This document shows positions 22,967 through 34,529 of a stretch of DNA of 64,000 bases, one piece after another (position 1 is the stretch's first letter; each line of letters opens with the position of its first letter). Both the position numbers and the translations under genes were made by a program. The notes below the pieces were generated by a model, which saw nothing but the letters and a program-made list of their open reading frames with translations, did no database searches and was not told where the DNA came from. This DNA comes from Chondrus crispus (lineage: Eukaryota; Rhodophyta; Florideophyceae; Gigartinales; Gigartinaceae): assembly GCF_000350225.1 (NCBI RefSeq), contig NW_005179382.1:361467-425466 (forward strand), given 5' to 3'.

Positions 22967-25900
22967 CCCTAATGCTTTTTTTGATCAGTATACTGAAGAC
23001 AACCTTAAAATAGCATACTGACGTTATATGTTGTATGTTCAGTATACTGATCAAAACCCCCGTTTTGGAGACTGTTTTGAAAGAATCCTCAAGACGTTTC
23101 CTCGTCACTTTTCCACTGTAAATCATTGGCATGATGTGTAGCACGATGTTATGCATCACATGGATTTTCAAGATCGAAAATCGGTGAACTTCCCGCCGAG
23201 ATGTGACCACTGCAAGATTATCGCCGAAGCCCCATCAATCTTTCTTCATCATTCACCTCCCTGTTCCCCCCAGCCCATTTCTTTTGTCTCATGCCATCTT
23301 CTGCCTTCTCTCCGTCCCTCCCCTCCCTTGAGGAAGAGTCGCATTCACCGACAGATGCGGTATTGCCCACGAATCAACTTGACGATCGGCCTGAAGATAC
23401 ATCAAATCTGCCGAACACTGAACACGTAATTCAAGGTGAAGAGAGTGCAGGGGGTGGGCAAGGATCGAGCGGTGGACGAGGGTCAAGCGTCGGACAAGGG
23501 ACGCGCGGTGCACGAGGGTCGCGCCGTGGATCCGCCGCGCGTCGACGAGGCTCGCGAGGAGGAAGAGGTTCGCGTGGTGGGCGTGGAAGAGGACGTGGCC
23601 GAGGTCGAGGTGGAACAAGGGGTGGAAGAAATCAATCGGACCCGTCACAAGGATGGAAGGTGATACGTAATGAGTGCGCATCAGTCATGATGGAGGAAGA
23701 GTTTACGAACATCGTGGTTGGGAATAGAGCAAGACTGTTCTGCCAAAATGCAGTCGAGAAGCTTATTACAGAGTGCGCAGTGAGAGGAATTTTGCCTGGT
23801 CGTTGCGGTTTTGTCATTCTGTTATGCCAGGGGTTGTTGCAGTAAATGTTTAATTGGATCAACGAGAGCATTCGTATGCATCGAAGCGAAGAGGAGCCTC
23901 TTACAATGCCCGACATGTATCGATTTCTCTCGGTTATGCTCTTTAGTCACACATCGGGATTTAGCTTTGAGGGAGCTGTTCTTGTTATGCGTGCTTTGGG
24001 AAATGATACCCCTCCTCTTCATCGCCTTCGTTTTATTTGCACAAATCTTCTGACCTATTCACCGACGGGAAGGGGGAATGACGGGAGCGTTTCTTGGAAT
24101 TCACAGCGCGATCAGACTCGGCTACTGTCTGAGTTCGAGAACCTTGCATTTCGGGAAACAAGGAAGGTCTTTTTCTGTCCGTTACATCTACTCGCCACGC
24201 TCGACGATGATTTGTTCGGCACAAGAGCCGTCGAAAATCAAGTGAAAATGCTCAGTAAGCGTAAGGCAGACATATAAGGACACGCGGCAGATTCAATCGC
24301 CGACGCACTATTTCGGGTTGTTCTTGGGTTACGGTTTAGAACAAGAGGAGAGGCTCAAACCGTCTCAGTCTCCAAACTCCTTACCACAATCTTCGATGAC
24401 AAGGGTGAGGAAGCTGTGAATGGTTGTGTCATAACGGCCGATAGGGGGTATGGAAAGGAAGCGTTTTTGGACATACTCAACGCAAATGGACTTTGCTCCA
24501 TTCTAGTTATGCCTGAGCATCTCATCCGCTGCCACCCCTTCGTTGGGCAGTCGTTTTTGAACGTGTACCGTAACGACATAGAGGAACCCGCGGACGTCAC
24601 GACGAGTCAATCCGAGCGGGGCTCAGGGCAAGGCAATGAAAAAGGTGGGCGGGATTCAGTGGGAGAGACTCGGGATAGTGGCGCAAATGTCATCAGTGAG
24701 GGAGGCGGGGAGGGAGCGGCGGGGGGTCAGGACGCACTGAGTGAGTAGACGAGAGGAGCGCACGGACAGGGTGCTCAATTCGATCGTCCTGCTGCTTTCG
24801 TCATTCCAGACCATGGAGGCCTTGGTCCCGATGTACGTCTAGCCACAAAGCCCATTTCCGCAAACGGTAAGAGGGCGGAGGTGAAGAAGGTGACAGCAAT
24901 TGCCGTTTGGGAGCACGGTACCGCGAAGTTTTGAAAGATACTTCGGTTCCTCTACACTGTACCTCCAAGCGTGGGTGACATCCTAAACACTTGGATTGCT
25001 GTACAGAAAGAAAAAGAAACGGCGGGCGCGGAGATTCTCTTCACCAGAGTCAATGGCGAGAGCATTCATGGGCGAAGCATGAAGGAGGGATTGGATAATT
25101 TTTTGCGCCAAACTTGCATGTGCCTTACCACAGCACAGCGTTGTGCAGATTGGTTCGTACTTCGCCAGTTTGGCATCACTGGCACAAATGCAGGGGCTTT
25201 TCTAATGCGCAATGGCGCAGTTCGCACTGTACTCGAACTGGACGGTCAGGGGGAAGTGCAGGAGCGCACCAATGAAGAGTGGTTCCAGATACTTTCTAAT
25301 TCATGGTTCAGCTCAAAAGTATCTACGGAATCTATGATGCGGGGTAGTGTGAACGAGAAAGCAGTTGGGCACGCGTTGCGCAGAATGGAGATGTTTGGAG
25401 AATTTTTTGAGGTGGGGATGTTGTCAGTGCTGGATGCACTGTACCTGGCATGCTCTCCTGATGGTATAGTGCTGCTGCGGGTGGACAGTTTTAAGGATGG
25501 AGCATTCGATGAAGATGACATCATTCATGTCGAGGGCACATCCTACGTGCCGGCAACAGTGGAGATTAAGACTGGCGTGCAGCCAGCGAGTCTTGGTCAA
25601 TCGCTGGCGCAAGTGTCCCTCAATCTGATCAGTTGCATCATGGGAGATGAGACCTTTCACAAGTACATTACCACAGAGCACATGGGACAAATCTTGCATC
25701 AATTGGTTGTGATGTCATTGCGATTTGCCATCTACGTTGCGGCCTCTGAGACAGGTGTTCTCTACAGAGTTTTAATTCGCTCTCCCCAAGAGACAATTAA
25801 CGTAGCCCGGGAAGCGCTTGAATCACTTTCATCCCCGTTGTTGAGATGGGCGTATGAGGAGCCCCATGAAATACCGAGATTCGTGACAGGGTCTGTTCGA

Positions 25901-27139
25901 GAATTGGTGGAGTCCCGGTTTCCTTTTTGGCAAGTCATTAACCGGCAGGTTTTGGATAAAGGCTGTTTTCATCCTCTGAAGCTGTTCAACCATGCTTCTC
26001 AGACTATCTACAGGAAAACGAAAGCAGGTGTCGACGGATCAACGCAGCAAAGGGCAATGCTACGGTCTTCAACGTCACATTTAAAGTGGGAGCAAAAACT
26101 GGCAGTTCAAACGCTGAAAACTATGGCGCTAAACGCTTTTTTTGCGTTTCGCATCTACGAGCGGAGGTCTCTACTCGTTTTGGTGGAATCATTCAAAACC
26201 CTTGAAAAGTTCAGGAATCTTTTAAACAAAGTACAGTCCGCTGCGGACTTCATGTTCGATTTGTCACAGGAGCTGCTACACTACGCTGCATCTCTGGAGG
26301 TAATAGATAGGAGAAAGAATGACATGCGCACGGATGATACTGCTGCCAAAATCCCTGACAATGATGCAAAACGTCTTGTTGGCTTAGAAAAGGGGCGAAA
26401 GCGCAAGAGATTATTTTTCTTCAATTCAGAGGACGGCAAAAGACTGAGGCTCTCCGTCAGCGGGCATCAACCTAGACAGGGTCCGGTTCACTACTGTACA
26501 CTGTGCGGTCAAAACAGTGGCTCTTGAAGAGGACATAGAACGACGTATCAATGCACACTTTGCAGCACATTTCTTTGTATCCGAACCTACCCCGGCTTGC
26601 GCAAAAGTTGTTTTGAGGTATGGCACACAGCAAAGCATCTATCCCTGAGAAGCCTCCACCAAGCTCCGCAGATTGAGAGACAGGCAGTGCCAGAGCACGG
26701 CGAAAATGAAGGGACTGAGCCGATTATCGGCGAAAATGGAGCTACGAAGAACCATCAGAGTCCATCTTCTGAACAACCTGTGGCACAGAGACTACGCAGT
26801 CATCACCGTGAAAGTGTTTGATACACATGTCGTCGATGTAGAAGTAAGCCGTATTGTGTATCATTCGTGTATGGAAAGGTCAAGCTATGGTCTTTATTGA
26901 GCAGTATACTGATCAGAACGCTGTTTTTCGGGTGCTTGTGAGGTCTCCTGAGACCAGACTTCATGTTTAAATAAATCTGCCTGTATTCGGCTATGTAGCG
27001 CCAAACTATGCCGACATGTGTAACTGACTCTGTATTGTGGCCCTATGCGGTTTGTTTGGGTATTGGTAGACGCACTGCGAAACGCGCGGAGTCGGAAGGT
27101 TCTGTGCAGTATACTGATCATAAAAAAATGGCATTAGGG
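22967..27139 (+). mobile_element. piggyBac-like DNA transposon with nuclease-fused transposase, ATAT target duplication
   Basis: 4,173 bp. The terminal inverted repeats begin CCCTAATGC and continue as a T run followed by GATCAGTATACTG. The GTATACTGATCA word recurs inside both ends (about 23040 and 26900). The flanks are ATAT at 22963-22966 and 27140-27143. The repeat-R copy at 48.9 kb has a single ATAT at the matching place, which fixes both the boundaries and the 4-bp target duplication. CCCT-type termini and the coding content fit the piggyBac superfamily, whose usual target is TTAA; ATAT is atypical. Confidence 0.88.
23291..26821 (+). pseudogene. piggyBac-like transposase fused to YqaJ-type PD-(D/E)XK nuclease and zinc ribbon; five in-frame stops
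   Basis: A single frame runs from ATG 23291 to 26821, interrupted only by stops ending at 23845 (TAA), 24277 (TAA), 24748 (TAG), 24934 (TGA) and 26527 (TGA); I see no frameshift. Order: a Ser/Pro-rich start; an RGG/RG-rich tail (~23450-23640); a piggyBac/DDE_Tnp_1_7-like core with LTMPDMYRFLSVMLF, an acidic LDDDLFGTRAV and ITADRGYGKEAF; a low-complexity Gly/Ser linker; then from ~24960 a nuclease-like domain with FGITGTNAGAFL, MRGSVNEKAVGHAL, ACSPDGIV and VEIKTG, the Asp and Glu-x-Lys signature of YqaJ/lambda-exonuclease-type PD-(D/E)XK enzymes. It closes with a zinc ribbon (YCTLCGQ, CTLCST, CFEVWHTAKHL). The element is dead here, but the fused order is clear. Confidence 0.75.
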
Positions 27140-27375
27140 ATATGGTGCATGAAAAAACAATTTACTCACACCCACGGAGAACCCGCCAAAGAATAGTGCT
27201 AATGCCATTTTCTCTACGCGTACTGGACCATATAGCGGATCTGGTGTACCCATCTCCAGAAAATGTAAATCTCCAGGAGGACAGCGTGAGTGTTGGTTGT
27301 GGGCCCGTGTGGAAAACAAAAAACATAAGGCTGTTTGCTATTCGAAGGAATCATCAGGCGATGAACTGACTTGCT
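27140..27375 (+). repeat. Repeat R, copy 1, right half
   Basis: Begins with the duplicated ATAT and aligns with 48873-49098, sharing CATCTCCAGA.AATGTAAA, CTCCAGGAGGACAGCGTGAGT, GTGGGCCCGTGTG and TTGCTATTCGAAG. No coding function seen. Confidence 0.85.
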
Positions 27376-27705
27376 ACAGTACTGCCTGCGTCACTGATCC
27401 TCTCGTGATGAAACCTGGTCTGGCATCCTCTGTGAGCCACAATCGACGGCTAGGCGACATTCTACCGCGCGGTAAAATCGATGTATGGATGAAATTTTTG
27501 TTTGATACGCGAAGATTCAGAGAGGGGTGCCCAACTTTGCTGGTGATAGATAGCCAATCAGATGGCAGGGGCCCCACTACTTCGAATGCAGCTCATTTTG
27601 GGGGGGTGCTCAACTTTGGCCTAACTGAAAAGAGTGTCACAGCGACGATAATATGATAACTCACACATTCCTTTACAGTACTGAATTTTGCTAGTACTGT
27701 ACTGT
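27376..27705. other. Gene-free spacer before copia element
   Basis: No conserved ORF. It ends in a TACTGTACTGT tract whose last ACTGT (27701-27705) is the left target duplication of the copia element. Confidence 0.5.
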
Positions 27706-28273
27706 TGTGACAAATCCTGATCCCGAGATCGTAGCCGAGCGGGTAGAAGGACAAGTGGTTGCAGTTGATAGGGTCCTACTCTACAAACACGGTGGGGGAG
27801 CACAAATGCCCGGAGACTGCCAGTCTCCTAAATGGAAGTCTTTGTTGGTCGGTCAGGTCACTACCTTTTTCTTCTTACGTCTCTCTCTCCTACCCTAGGG
27901 TCAACCATCAACTATATATAGAGTCTCTGGGCTCTCTCCATCCGCGCTCAGGTCAGCCTGCAGGCATCGTGCTTCTATCGTCAAGCACGGTTATGCTCAC
28001 TTGGAGCTTTTAGCATTTAATTACCCTTCCTGGTAATAAATATGGAACTGCGCTTGTATTCCTCCTGAATGCAAGCGACTTCTCCAATACACATTATCAA
28101 TCATCGATCCATACATGCATTCCTTCCGAAAGCAAGTACCCCGGTGAGTACAGTCAGATTCTAGTGCAACTTACACGTCTGATCCCGAGCTGTTCTTTAC
28201 TGCGTGCGTCTCACGCCTCTTGACATCTCGTGGCTGTAATGAATATGTACAGCTCGAAAGGTGTTCATTCACA
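27706..28273 (-). repeat. 3' LTR of copia element
   Basis: 568 bp, same length as the partner at 33114-33681. On the - strand it begins TGTGAATGAAC and ends GGATTTGTCACA. A TATATATA promoter-like run lies at about 27912-27920. Confidence 0.95.
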
Positions 28274-28283
28274 TTCCCCCCAG
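28274..28283 (-). promoter_or_regulatory. Polypurine tract of copia element
   Basis: CTGGGGGGAA on the - strand lies directly before the 3' LTR, the expected plus-strand primer site. Confidence 0.75.
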
Positions 28284-28481
28284 TCACACTCATTGCATGT
28301 TTGGGACTTCAGTTTACTTTCGACTATCGATGTCAACTTATTTCCATGTCGTACTGTCCAGACAGTAACCGGAGTTCAGGTCTATGCACATCATACCGGT
28401 TGATGCGATGTTATTGAGGACAGCATAAGTGCTGAGATTCCTCTTGGTAAATGCGTCAGCTGGATTGTTGGTGCCGTGGAT

Positions 28482-31400
28482 TCATCGCATAAAGTCCAGT
28501 TCCTTCGAGTCGAAGCTGTTGCGCATTCTTTGTACTGTAGGAGGTAGCCTATAATCCTGACCTTCGTGTAGTGTTGTAATCGTATCATATAGACACTTCG
28601 AGTCCGTTAGCAATTCATTCCGGATCTCGGTTTTCGGGAAGATGCACCTTATACCATACTTCAAGTAGAATCCCCGGTCATCTGCATATGCACAAGCCAA
28701 TATCTCAGCACCATATGGAGAGTAACTAACTCTCTTCTGTTTGTTACTACACCAGTCCAATAAATGGTAGTAATCGATGCCTTGATTCAGTACTATCCTT
28801 AATCCGGTAAGGAAATCAGTCTGACCGTACCCGTGCCCTGTGGACTGGTTGAAAGAAGCATCTGAAAAAGTAGTGATCATAACTTGCTTGATGTCTTCCG
28901 TCCTCGGCGGTGATTTGTATTTTATCCACGGTTTAAGTTTCAGCAATTCAGCCAGCATACTGTTGGCCATTGCCAAGTGCTCAACCTTGACTCTTCCGGT
29001 CATTTGCTGAAGCATTGACGTAACGAAAGACGCCTGCGGGAGTACTCCGTTTCCAAGGTACATCAGGGTTGCTGCCAGAGATCTATATTGTTTGACCTCG
29101 GCTGTGTTGGCTAGCTCGTTGTGCTCCTTCTTCCTCATACGTAATAGCACGATCGGCTTTAGTCGCTCAATATATCTTAGCATGGACATTCTTATACTTC
29201 CATTCTTTTCTTGCTCGATCTCGCATCCATCAAAGTACATCTTTTGGTCGACTACTGTCTTCCCTACCACAAATCTTTTCTTTAGGGTGGTGATGAAATA
29301 TTCTATGTCCTGTATGGCTCCTCCTAATAGGAAGTCATCTGTTACTTTCGCCACGAGTAACTTAATACTGCCATCCGTTGCTCGTATCAGAAATAGTTGC
29401 GATATACCGAACACGCGCTCGAGGGCTCTCTCGTTCAGCATCCAGTCTTCTACGACTTTTTGCCATTGCCGTCCAGCTTCTACTATGCCGTAAGGCAGCT
29501 TGAGTAGTTTCCATAGCAGTCCTCTTAAGCTGGGCCATTCGCGCGGTGGCCTTACATATTTCCCTCTTGATAGGCCCACTCTGCAGATAGGCTCCTTTTA
29601 TGTCTGCAGATCCGATTCTGAAACTGAAGAACGTCACAAGTGAGAGCAGTAGTCGTATGACAAATAATGGGGCGTTGGACGAGTCTGCGCATACGTTTTC
29701 CTTATCCCTGTCCCGGTTTCCGTGCGGCAAGATCCTGGCCTTCAGATTCCGGCTTCGGTCCTCATCAGATTTCAATTTGTAGATAACATGCGAGGTAATC
29801 ACATTGGCTGAGCGTAGGATGTCTTTATCGTGAACCTCTTCGTATGCGTCAGCCCAATTCGAGTCGTGTTCTTTCTTAAGTGCTTCCTCGAGCAGCCATG
29901 GGCTGGCGAAGGAGAGGTGTGAAGCTGTCACTTGCTTCGCACCGACTAATTCGTGTATCTGTTTAAGTTGTCGACTGTGGTCTCGTGTCAAGTCTACTTT
30001 CTTCGTTATCTTTCCTGCATTGGTCTTGTTATCGCCGATATCTTTTGTTGCTGCTTCTACGGTTTTGTCTACGCTGTTGCTGAATGGTTCTCGTTTCATT
30101 ACGTGTGACGCTGTACCGGAATCTGTAATATTCTTCCCCCCATCGTGTTGCACGGTACTGATTGCGTTTGCCAATAGGGTTTGTTGTTGTACTGTAGATA
30201 GATGGCCGTTGTCAGCCGGCATGCTCATAGTAAGCCGAAGCTGACGCTCAGGTGCGCTTGGCGGATCCTCGTCCGGTATGTGCGTAGCGCTAGCCATTCC
30301 GGCTAGTATATTGTCTTCGGGTGGTAGAGGTTCGTCTTCTAAAGGCGATGATAGTAGTTGTGCAGTCAGTTCAATACGTGGCGCAAAGCGTACATCCTCG
30401 TATGCGACTCGCATAGGCAGACCGCGTTGTGCGCGGCGAGCAACGAGGAAGTGAGTTTCAGCACTTACTATGGTCGCTTGTATCCATTCATTACGTTCCG
30501 TATGCTTAGATGACCTATGGAAAACCCACACTGGGTCATCTTTGTTGAATATGTCTCGACGGACAACGTTAGGTGCTCGAGAGTTCAATAAGCGCTGTAG
30601 TGTACGTGTCGCCAGTTGCTCCTTATGTGCATTGAGAAGCTCTGACGTGACAACAGTCTTCGGGATTCCCACGATTGACGGACAGTATCTGCGTGCCAAT
30701 TCGAATGAGCTCAGCAATCGGTTGCCGGAGAATAAGTTGGATAAAACGCTGCGCGGGTGATGATCGTTTTGGCAGTTGTATCTGTGCTGGTTGATTCATC
30801 ATTCAATTTGGCAACGATAACTTTCATTGTGCCATTCTTGCGCTCCACTATCCCCAACTTATTGTGTCGTCGCGTCGGACGTGGTCGGAATAATACATCG
30901 TGCGTTTCCAAACATGTGCGCAAAGGTCTCCTGTTATACTCATCGTCTGCCGAGACTGCCTTCGGCGCTCCGTGTCGGCATACCCATACGTTCTCGATTG
31001 CCTTGATGATAGTATCCATATTGCGATTTTCCACGACGCCAACTTCGGAGTAGGCTGTTCCAGTATCGGTCATGTTCACGACTGTACGCTGCGCTTGACG
31101 TACTTTTGCAAAAAATAAATCCATCTGCAGTTCTTCATTAAACGCTTCGTTGACATGTGTTATTGAGACTTTTCGCGACGCTTTCCGGTGTCCATTTTTA
31201 GCACAGATTTCACATGCGTCGCACACAGCTTCCATAGCCTTTTTTATCTCTGTGTTTAGTATACGTGCGTCCCTGCAAAGTGCTTTCATGTCTGCTTCGG
31301 AAGCGTGGGTGTACCTGTGCACCCGTTTGCATAGTGCTAATGGCGTCCGTTTTGCTGTCGTTCTTGCGTTACCAAGCAGGGTACCGACACATGATCGTGG

Positions 31401-31831
31401 ATGAGGTGCTACATCCAGTTGGAGTCTACTGTCCGAGGGTACCAAATAAGTGTACAGGACCCGCTCTTCTTTGTCCGTCGGCCGTTTCATACTTATAAGT
31501 TTTTGGTTATTTCTGTTGAACGTATTGCAATGTGCCCGTATGTCCATTCCAATAATCAAAGGGGAATTTCCAGCCACGAGGCCAAATGTGATAGATGTAC
31601 GTTTCCAGTGCTGTCTTGCACTGTAAGTGTCCATGAGCAAACCGTCATTCTTGCGTCGTGACATTCTGTTCCCCATCCATGTAGGTATTTCTCGCGAGAT
31701 GGTATCAGGACCAAGGGGATACCAAGTATGTCACAGAGTGTCGCTGCATTTTCTATACCGCCTGTCGAGGTCGGTGCTCCTTCGTCTAGTATGGGATTAG
31801 AGTCGGGTGGAAGCAGGCCTAATCCCTTCAA
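28482..31831 (-). pseudogene. pol: copia Pol region (protease-integrase-RT-RNase H), frame-broken
   Basis: The protease starts with an LDEGAPTSTGG active-site-like segment (normally D-S/T-G) and resumes in another frame with LIIGMDIRAHC. Integrase: HHCC finger (HRYTH ... CDACEIC), then core residues Asp in LQMDLFF, Asp in VSADDEY and Glu in IVERKNG. RT: SADIKGAYLQSG, then a one-base frame change near 29575 to LLKLPYGIVEAGRQW, and a catalytic box read as VTDDFL in place of the usual YVDD. RNase H: FSDASFNQS and YGAEILACAYA. The whole resembles Pseudoviridae pol, but at least three frame changes prevent a continuous product. Confidence 0.85.
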
Positions 31832-31874
31832 TGAAAATACGGCTTACTCGCTCTTGAACCGTCATTTTCCTTGC

Positions 31875-33110
31875 CTACGTTTCGCTCATTGCCTTCGACC
31901 AATTTTTTGCGACGTCATCCACCGACACTTCTGTACCATTGTTCCTGGCCTGGGTAAACAGTGCCTTCGCTTCATCGCCTAGCTTCTGTATAGTGCTGGA
32001 GTCGATAGACCTCCCTTCCGCCAGGTTACGAATGACATTATAGATGCATTCAGGATCCCTGTAGCAGTGGATGAGTAGGTTACATGCTTTGCATCTCGAT
32101 GTAGCCTTCGAGATCGGTGTGGAAAAGCGAGAACGGTTACGCAGCCTCCTGGATTGATTCTTATCATTGTCATCCTAACTTTTCCGCTTCCCCAACAAAC
32201 TGCCCATCGGCCTATCCCTTACCTGTTGGATCTTTTCATCATTGATTTTGACATTGGCAAGTGTTTCCACTGTATCGTCTAGAGTGACTCTAAAAGTAGT
32301 CCTGTCTTCTTTTTCGTGTCGCTCCTTATTCGTGATCGCATTCTGGATGAGGCGGGTTATGGAAGCGATTTTGCTAAGGCTTGCGACAGCTACAGAGGTG
32401 TGGTCTATGTCGTCATTGGTTCGATCTGTTTCGCATATTTCCTTCAGATTCAGCGTTTCACTCACAACGTTATTCAACGCACCGCGTGAAATGAGATATA
32501 TCTCCTGATCTGGTTTGCTCACCTGAGCACTTGCTTTTGATACCAACTGGGTAAAGACTGTACTGTAAACGGATGGAGGTATGTTAGAGTTTTCCAAGAG
32601 CAGCATAGCGAAGGTTTGGCTGTCCTGCTCGGCAGCCACGGCGTCGCAGTGGTTCAGGTAGTCTAATGCCAAACTCTGGAATCGGCGTGCATATACGGCT
32701 GTGGGCTCCCCACTCTTCCTCGTGCATGCATAGACAGTGCGCATCTTTTGAACAAGCCTGCGTACACCGTCCGTGGGCGAGTCTTTCGCTACTATGGATA
32801 TTATGTCCTGCACGACGTTGTGCTCAACACCGTCTTCGCTTTCCTCTTCTGTTATATCAAGATTGATGATTCCAGCAGTGATCGCTCGTTCGACTTTCGA
32901 GGCCAACACGTTGTCGAGGGCATTAAACAGCGTTAGGCCGAGAGCATTAAGAATGCCTTTAACGCGTTTGTCCCCTCCTTGTGCGAATCGGCGTACAGTG
33001 GTCGCCCATAGTTGTACTTGTTTCATCCAGCGGAACTTATCCGTCGTAGCCGACAGGTAGGGTGGTGTCAGCATGTCCTTGTTTGGAGTAGAGCCCCCAT
33101 CTGGGCCCAT
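31875..33110 (-). CDS. gag: copia Gag with in-frame TAG before the nucleocapsid knuckle
   Basis: The frame is open through the 5' LTR edge. The first ATG after the LTR is at 33110, inside the primer-binding site, and the next (33074) is also possible. The Gag part (~310 residues) has a helical capsid-like composition and ends at a TAG (32175-32177). The same frame continues with a basic segment and a Cys-rich knuckle (CKACNLLIHCYRDPEC, close to CX2CX5HCX5C) and stops at 31875-31877. Either the TAG is read through to make Gag-nucleocapsid, or it is a disabling mutation. A similar single stop separates gag from protease in the other copia element of this window. Confidence 0.7.
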
Positions 33111-33113
33111 AAC
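33101..33113 (-). promoter_or_regulatory. Primer-binding site, half-tRNA(iMet) type
   Basis: GTTATGGGCCCAG on the - strand abuts the 5' LTR. It is the complement of the anticodon arm of eukaryotic initiator tRNA-Met (CTGGGCCCATAAC), not of a tRNA 3' end. This is the priming mode known for Drosophila copia and yeast Ty5, where a cleaved half-tRNA primes reverse transcription. Confidence 0.88.
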
Positions 33114-33681
33114 TGTGACAAATCCTGATCCCGACATCGTAGCCGAGCGGGTAGAAGGACAAGTGGTTGCAGTTGATAGGGTCCTACTCTACAAACACGG
33201 TGGGGGAGCACAAATGCCCGGAGACTGCCAGTCTCCTAAATGGAAGTCTTTGTTGGTCAGTCAGGTCACTACCTTTCTTTTCTTACGTCTCTCTCTCCCA
33301 CCCTAGGGTCAACCATCAACTATATATAGAGTCTCTGGGCTCTCTCCATCCGCGCTCAGGTCAGCCTGCGGGCATCGTGCTTCTACCGTCAAGCACGGTT
33401 ATGCTCACTTGGAGCTTTTAGCATTTAATTACCCTTCCTGGTAATAAATATGGAACTGCGCTTGTATTCCTCCTGAATGCAAGCGACTTCTCCAATACAC
33501 ATTATCAATCATCGATCCATACATGCATTCCTTCCGAAAGCAAGTACCCCGGTGAGTACAGTCAGATTCTAGTGCAACTTACACGTCTGATCCCGAGCTG
33601 TTCTTTACTGCGTGCGTCTTACGCCTCTTGACATCTCGTGGCTGTAATGAATATGTACAGCTCGAAAGGCGTTCATTCACA
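33114..33681 (-). repeat. 5' LTR of copia element
   Basis: 568 bp and near identical to 27706-28273. It is followed on the right by the target duplication ACTGT (33682-33686) and on the left by the primer-binding site. Confidence 0.95.
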
Positions 33682-33710
33682 ACTGTACTGTAACCTGCCG
33701 CCCGCCGCCG

Positions 33711-33911
33711 GTCCACGACAATCCACAAGTACCCATGGATACCCTAATTACTGCTATGTCCGCCTACCCCGGCGCCGGTCCACGACAATCCACGAGTATC
33801 CATGGCTACCCTAATTACTGCTCTGTCTGCCCACCCCGCCGCTGGTCCACGACAATCCACGAGTACCCATGGCTACACGAATTACTGCTCTGGCCGCCCA
33901 CCCCGTCTCCT
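33711..33911 (+). repeat. 67-bp tandem repeat, three units
   Basis: GTCCACGACAATCCAC recurs at 33711, 33778 and 33845, exactly 67 bases apart, and the units share CCATGG.TAC..TAATTACTGCT. The unit length is not a multiple of three, so the repeat is unlikely to be selected as protein. The frame running through it to 34496 matches no known family. Confidence 0.9.
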
Positions 33912-34529
33912 TTACCCCTCCATCTCGCACCACTTCCCACGCCCTCACAACCCACCAACCTACCTTCCTGCTCAACTGCAAACCGCGCTGGGAATAGGTA
34001 TGCACCTACCTCACACAGCACGACGTCTCTAATTCCAAGTGTCTTTGCTTCACATACGTGCATGGTGCGGGAGTCTGCGCCGGGGCCTGGACAGAAAGAT
34101 ACCACAAACTTCAATTTCAAGAGCCTACGGAACACGTCATCATGCATCTTGCACTCAACGGTTCAAACCATTGTCGAGCGAATGTGCCAGCTCGCTCCAA
34201 AATGTATGGCCAAGTATGGAGAAACTGAAGTTCGGTCAAGACTCTCCGCGATTGTAGAGCATCTGATGGATAACGGGACGGCAGACTACAGTGCAGAATG
34301 GTTGAAATGCTTGGAAGCAGGAGATCAAAGTGATAACACCATGATAAATGCTGCTTTATTGGCACTTACTCCCAAACCATCGGTAGCCCTTGCGTCATGT
34401 GAGCTTGGGTTCATATTACGTGCGCAGGCCAGCCACTACGCCCTCGCGTTAGAGAGAAATACTGTGGAGCTCGAACTGTACTGCTCCGGATATTAGGCTT
34501 TTGCAATACTCACTGAAGGGTTTCAATAT

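Larger units (their letters stand above)
27706..33681 (-). mobile_element. Ty1/copia LTR retrotransposon, complete with both LTRs
   Basis: 5,976 bp, bounded by two 568-bp LTRs and a perfect 5-bp target duplication ACTGT (27701-27705 and 33682-33686). By eye the LTRs differ at about ten positions, so insertion is fairly recent. Gene order on the - strand is gag, nucleocapsid, protease, integrase, reverse transcriptase, RNase H, which is the Pseudoviridae order. The pol region is split among all three frames, so this copy is unlikely to be autonomous. Confidence 0.95.

Noticed and set aside
27720-27780. tRNA-like A-box (GTAGCCGAGCGGG) in both copia LTRs
   Set aside because: No matching B-box, acceptor stem or anticodon arm could be folded. 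It repeats because it lies in the LTR.
33735-34496. 253-codon ORF downstream of the copia element
   Set aside because: It starts in a 67-bp tandem repeat that is not a multiple of three and has no recognisable domain, so it is not called a gene.
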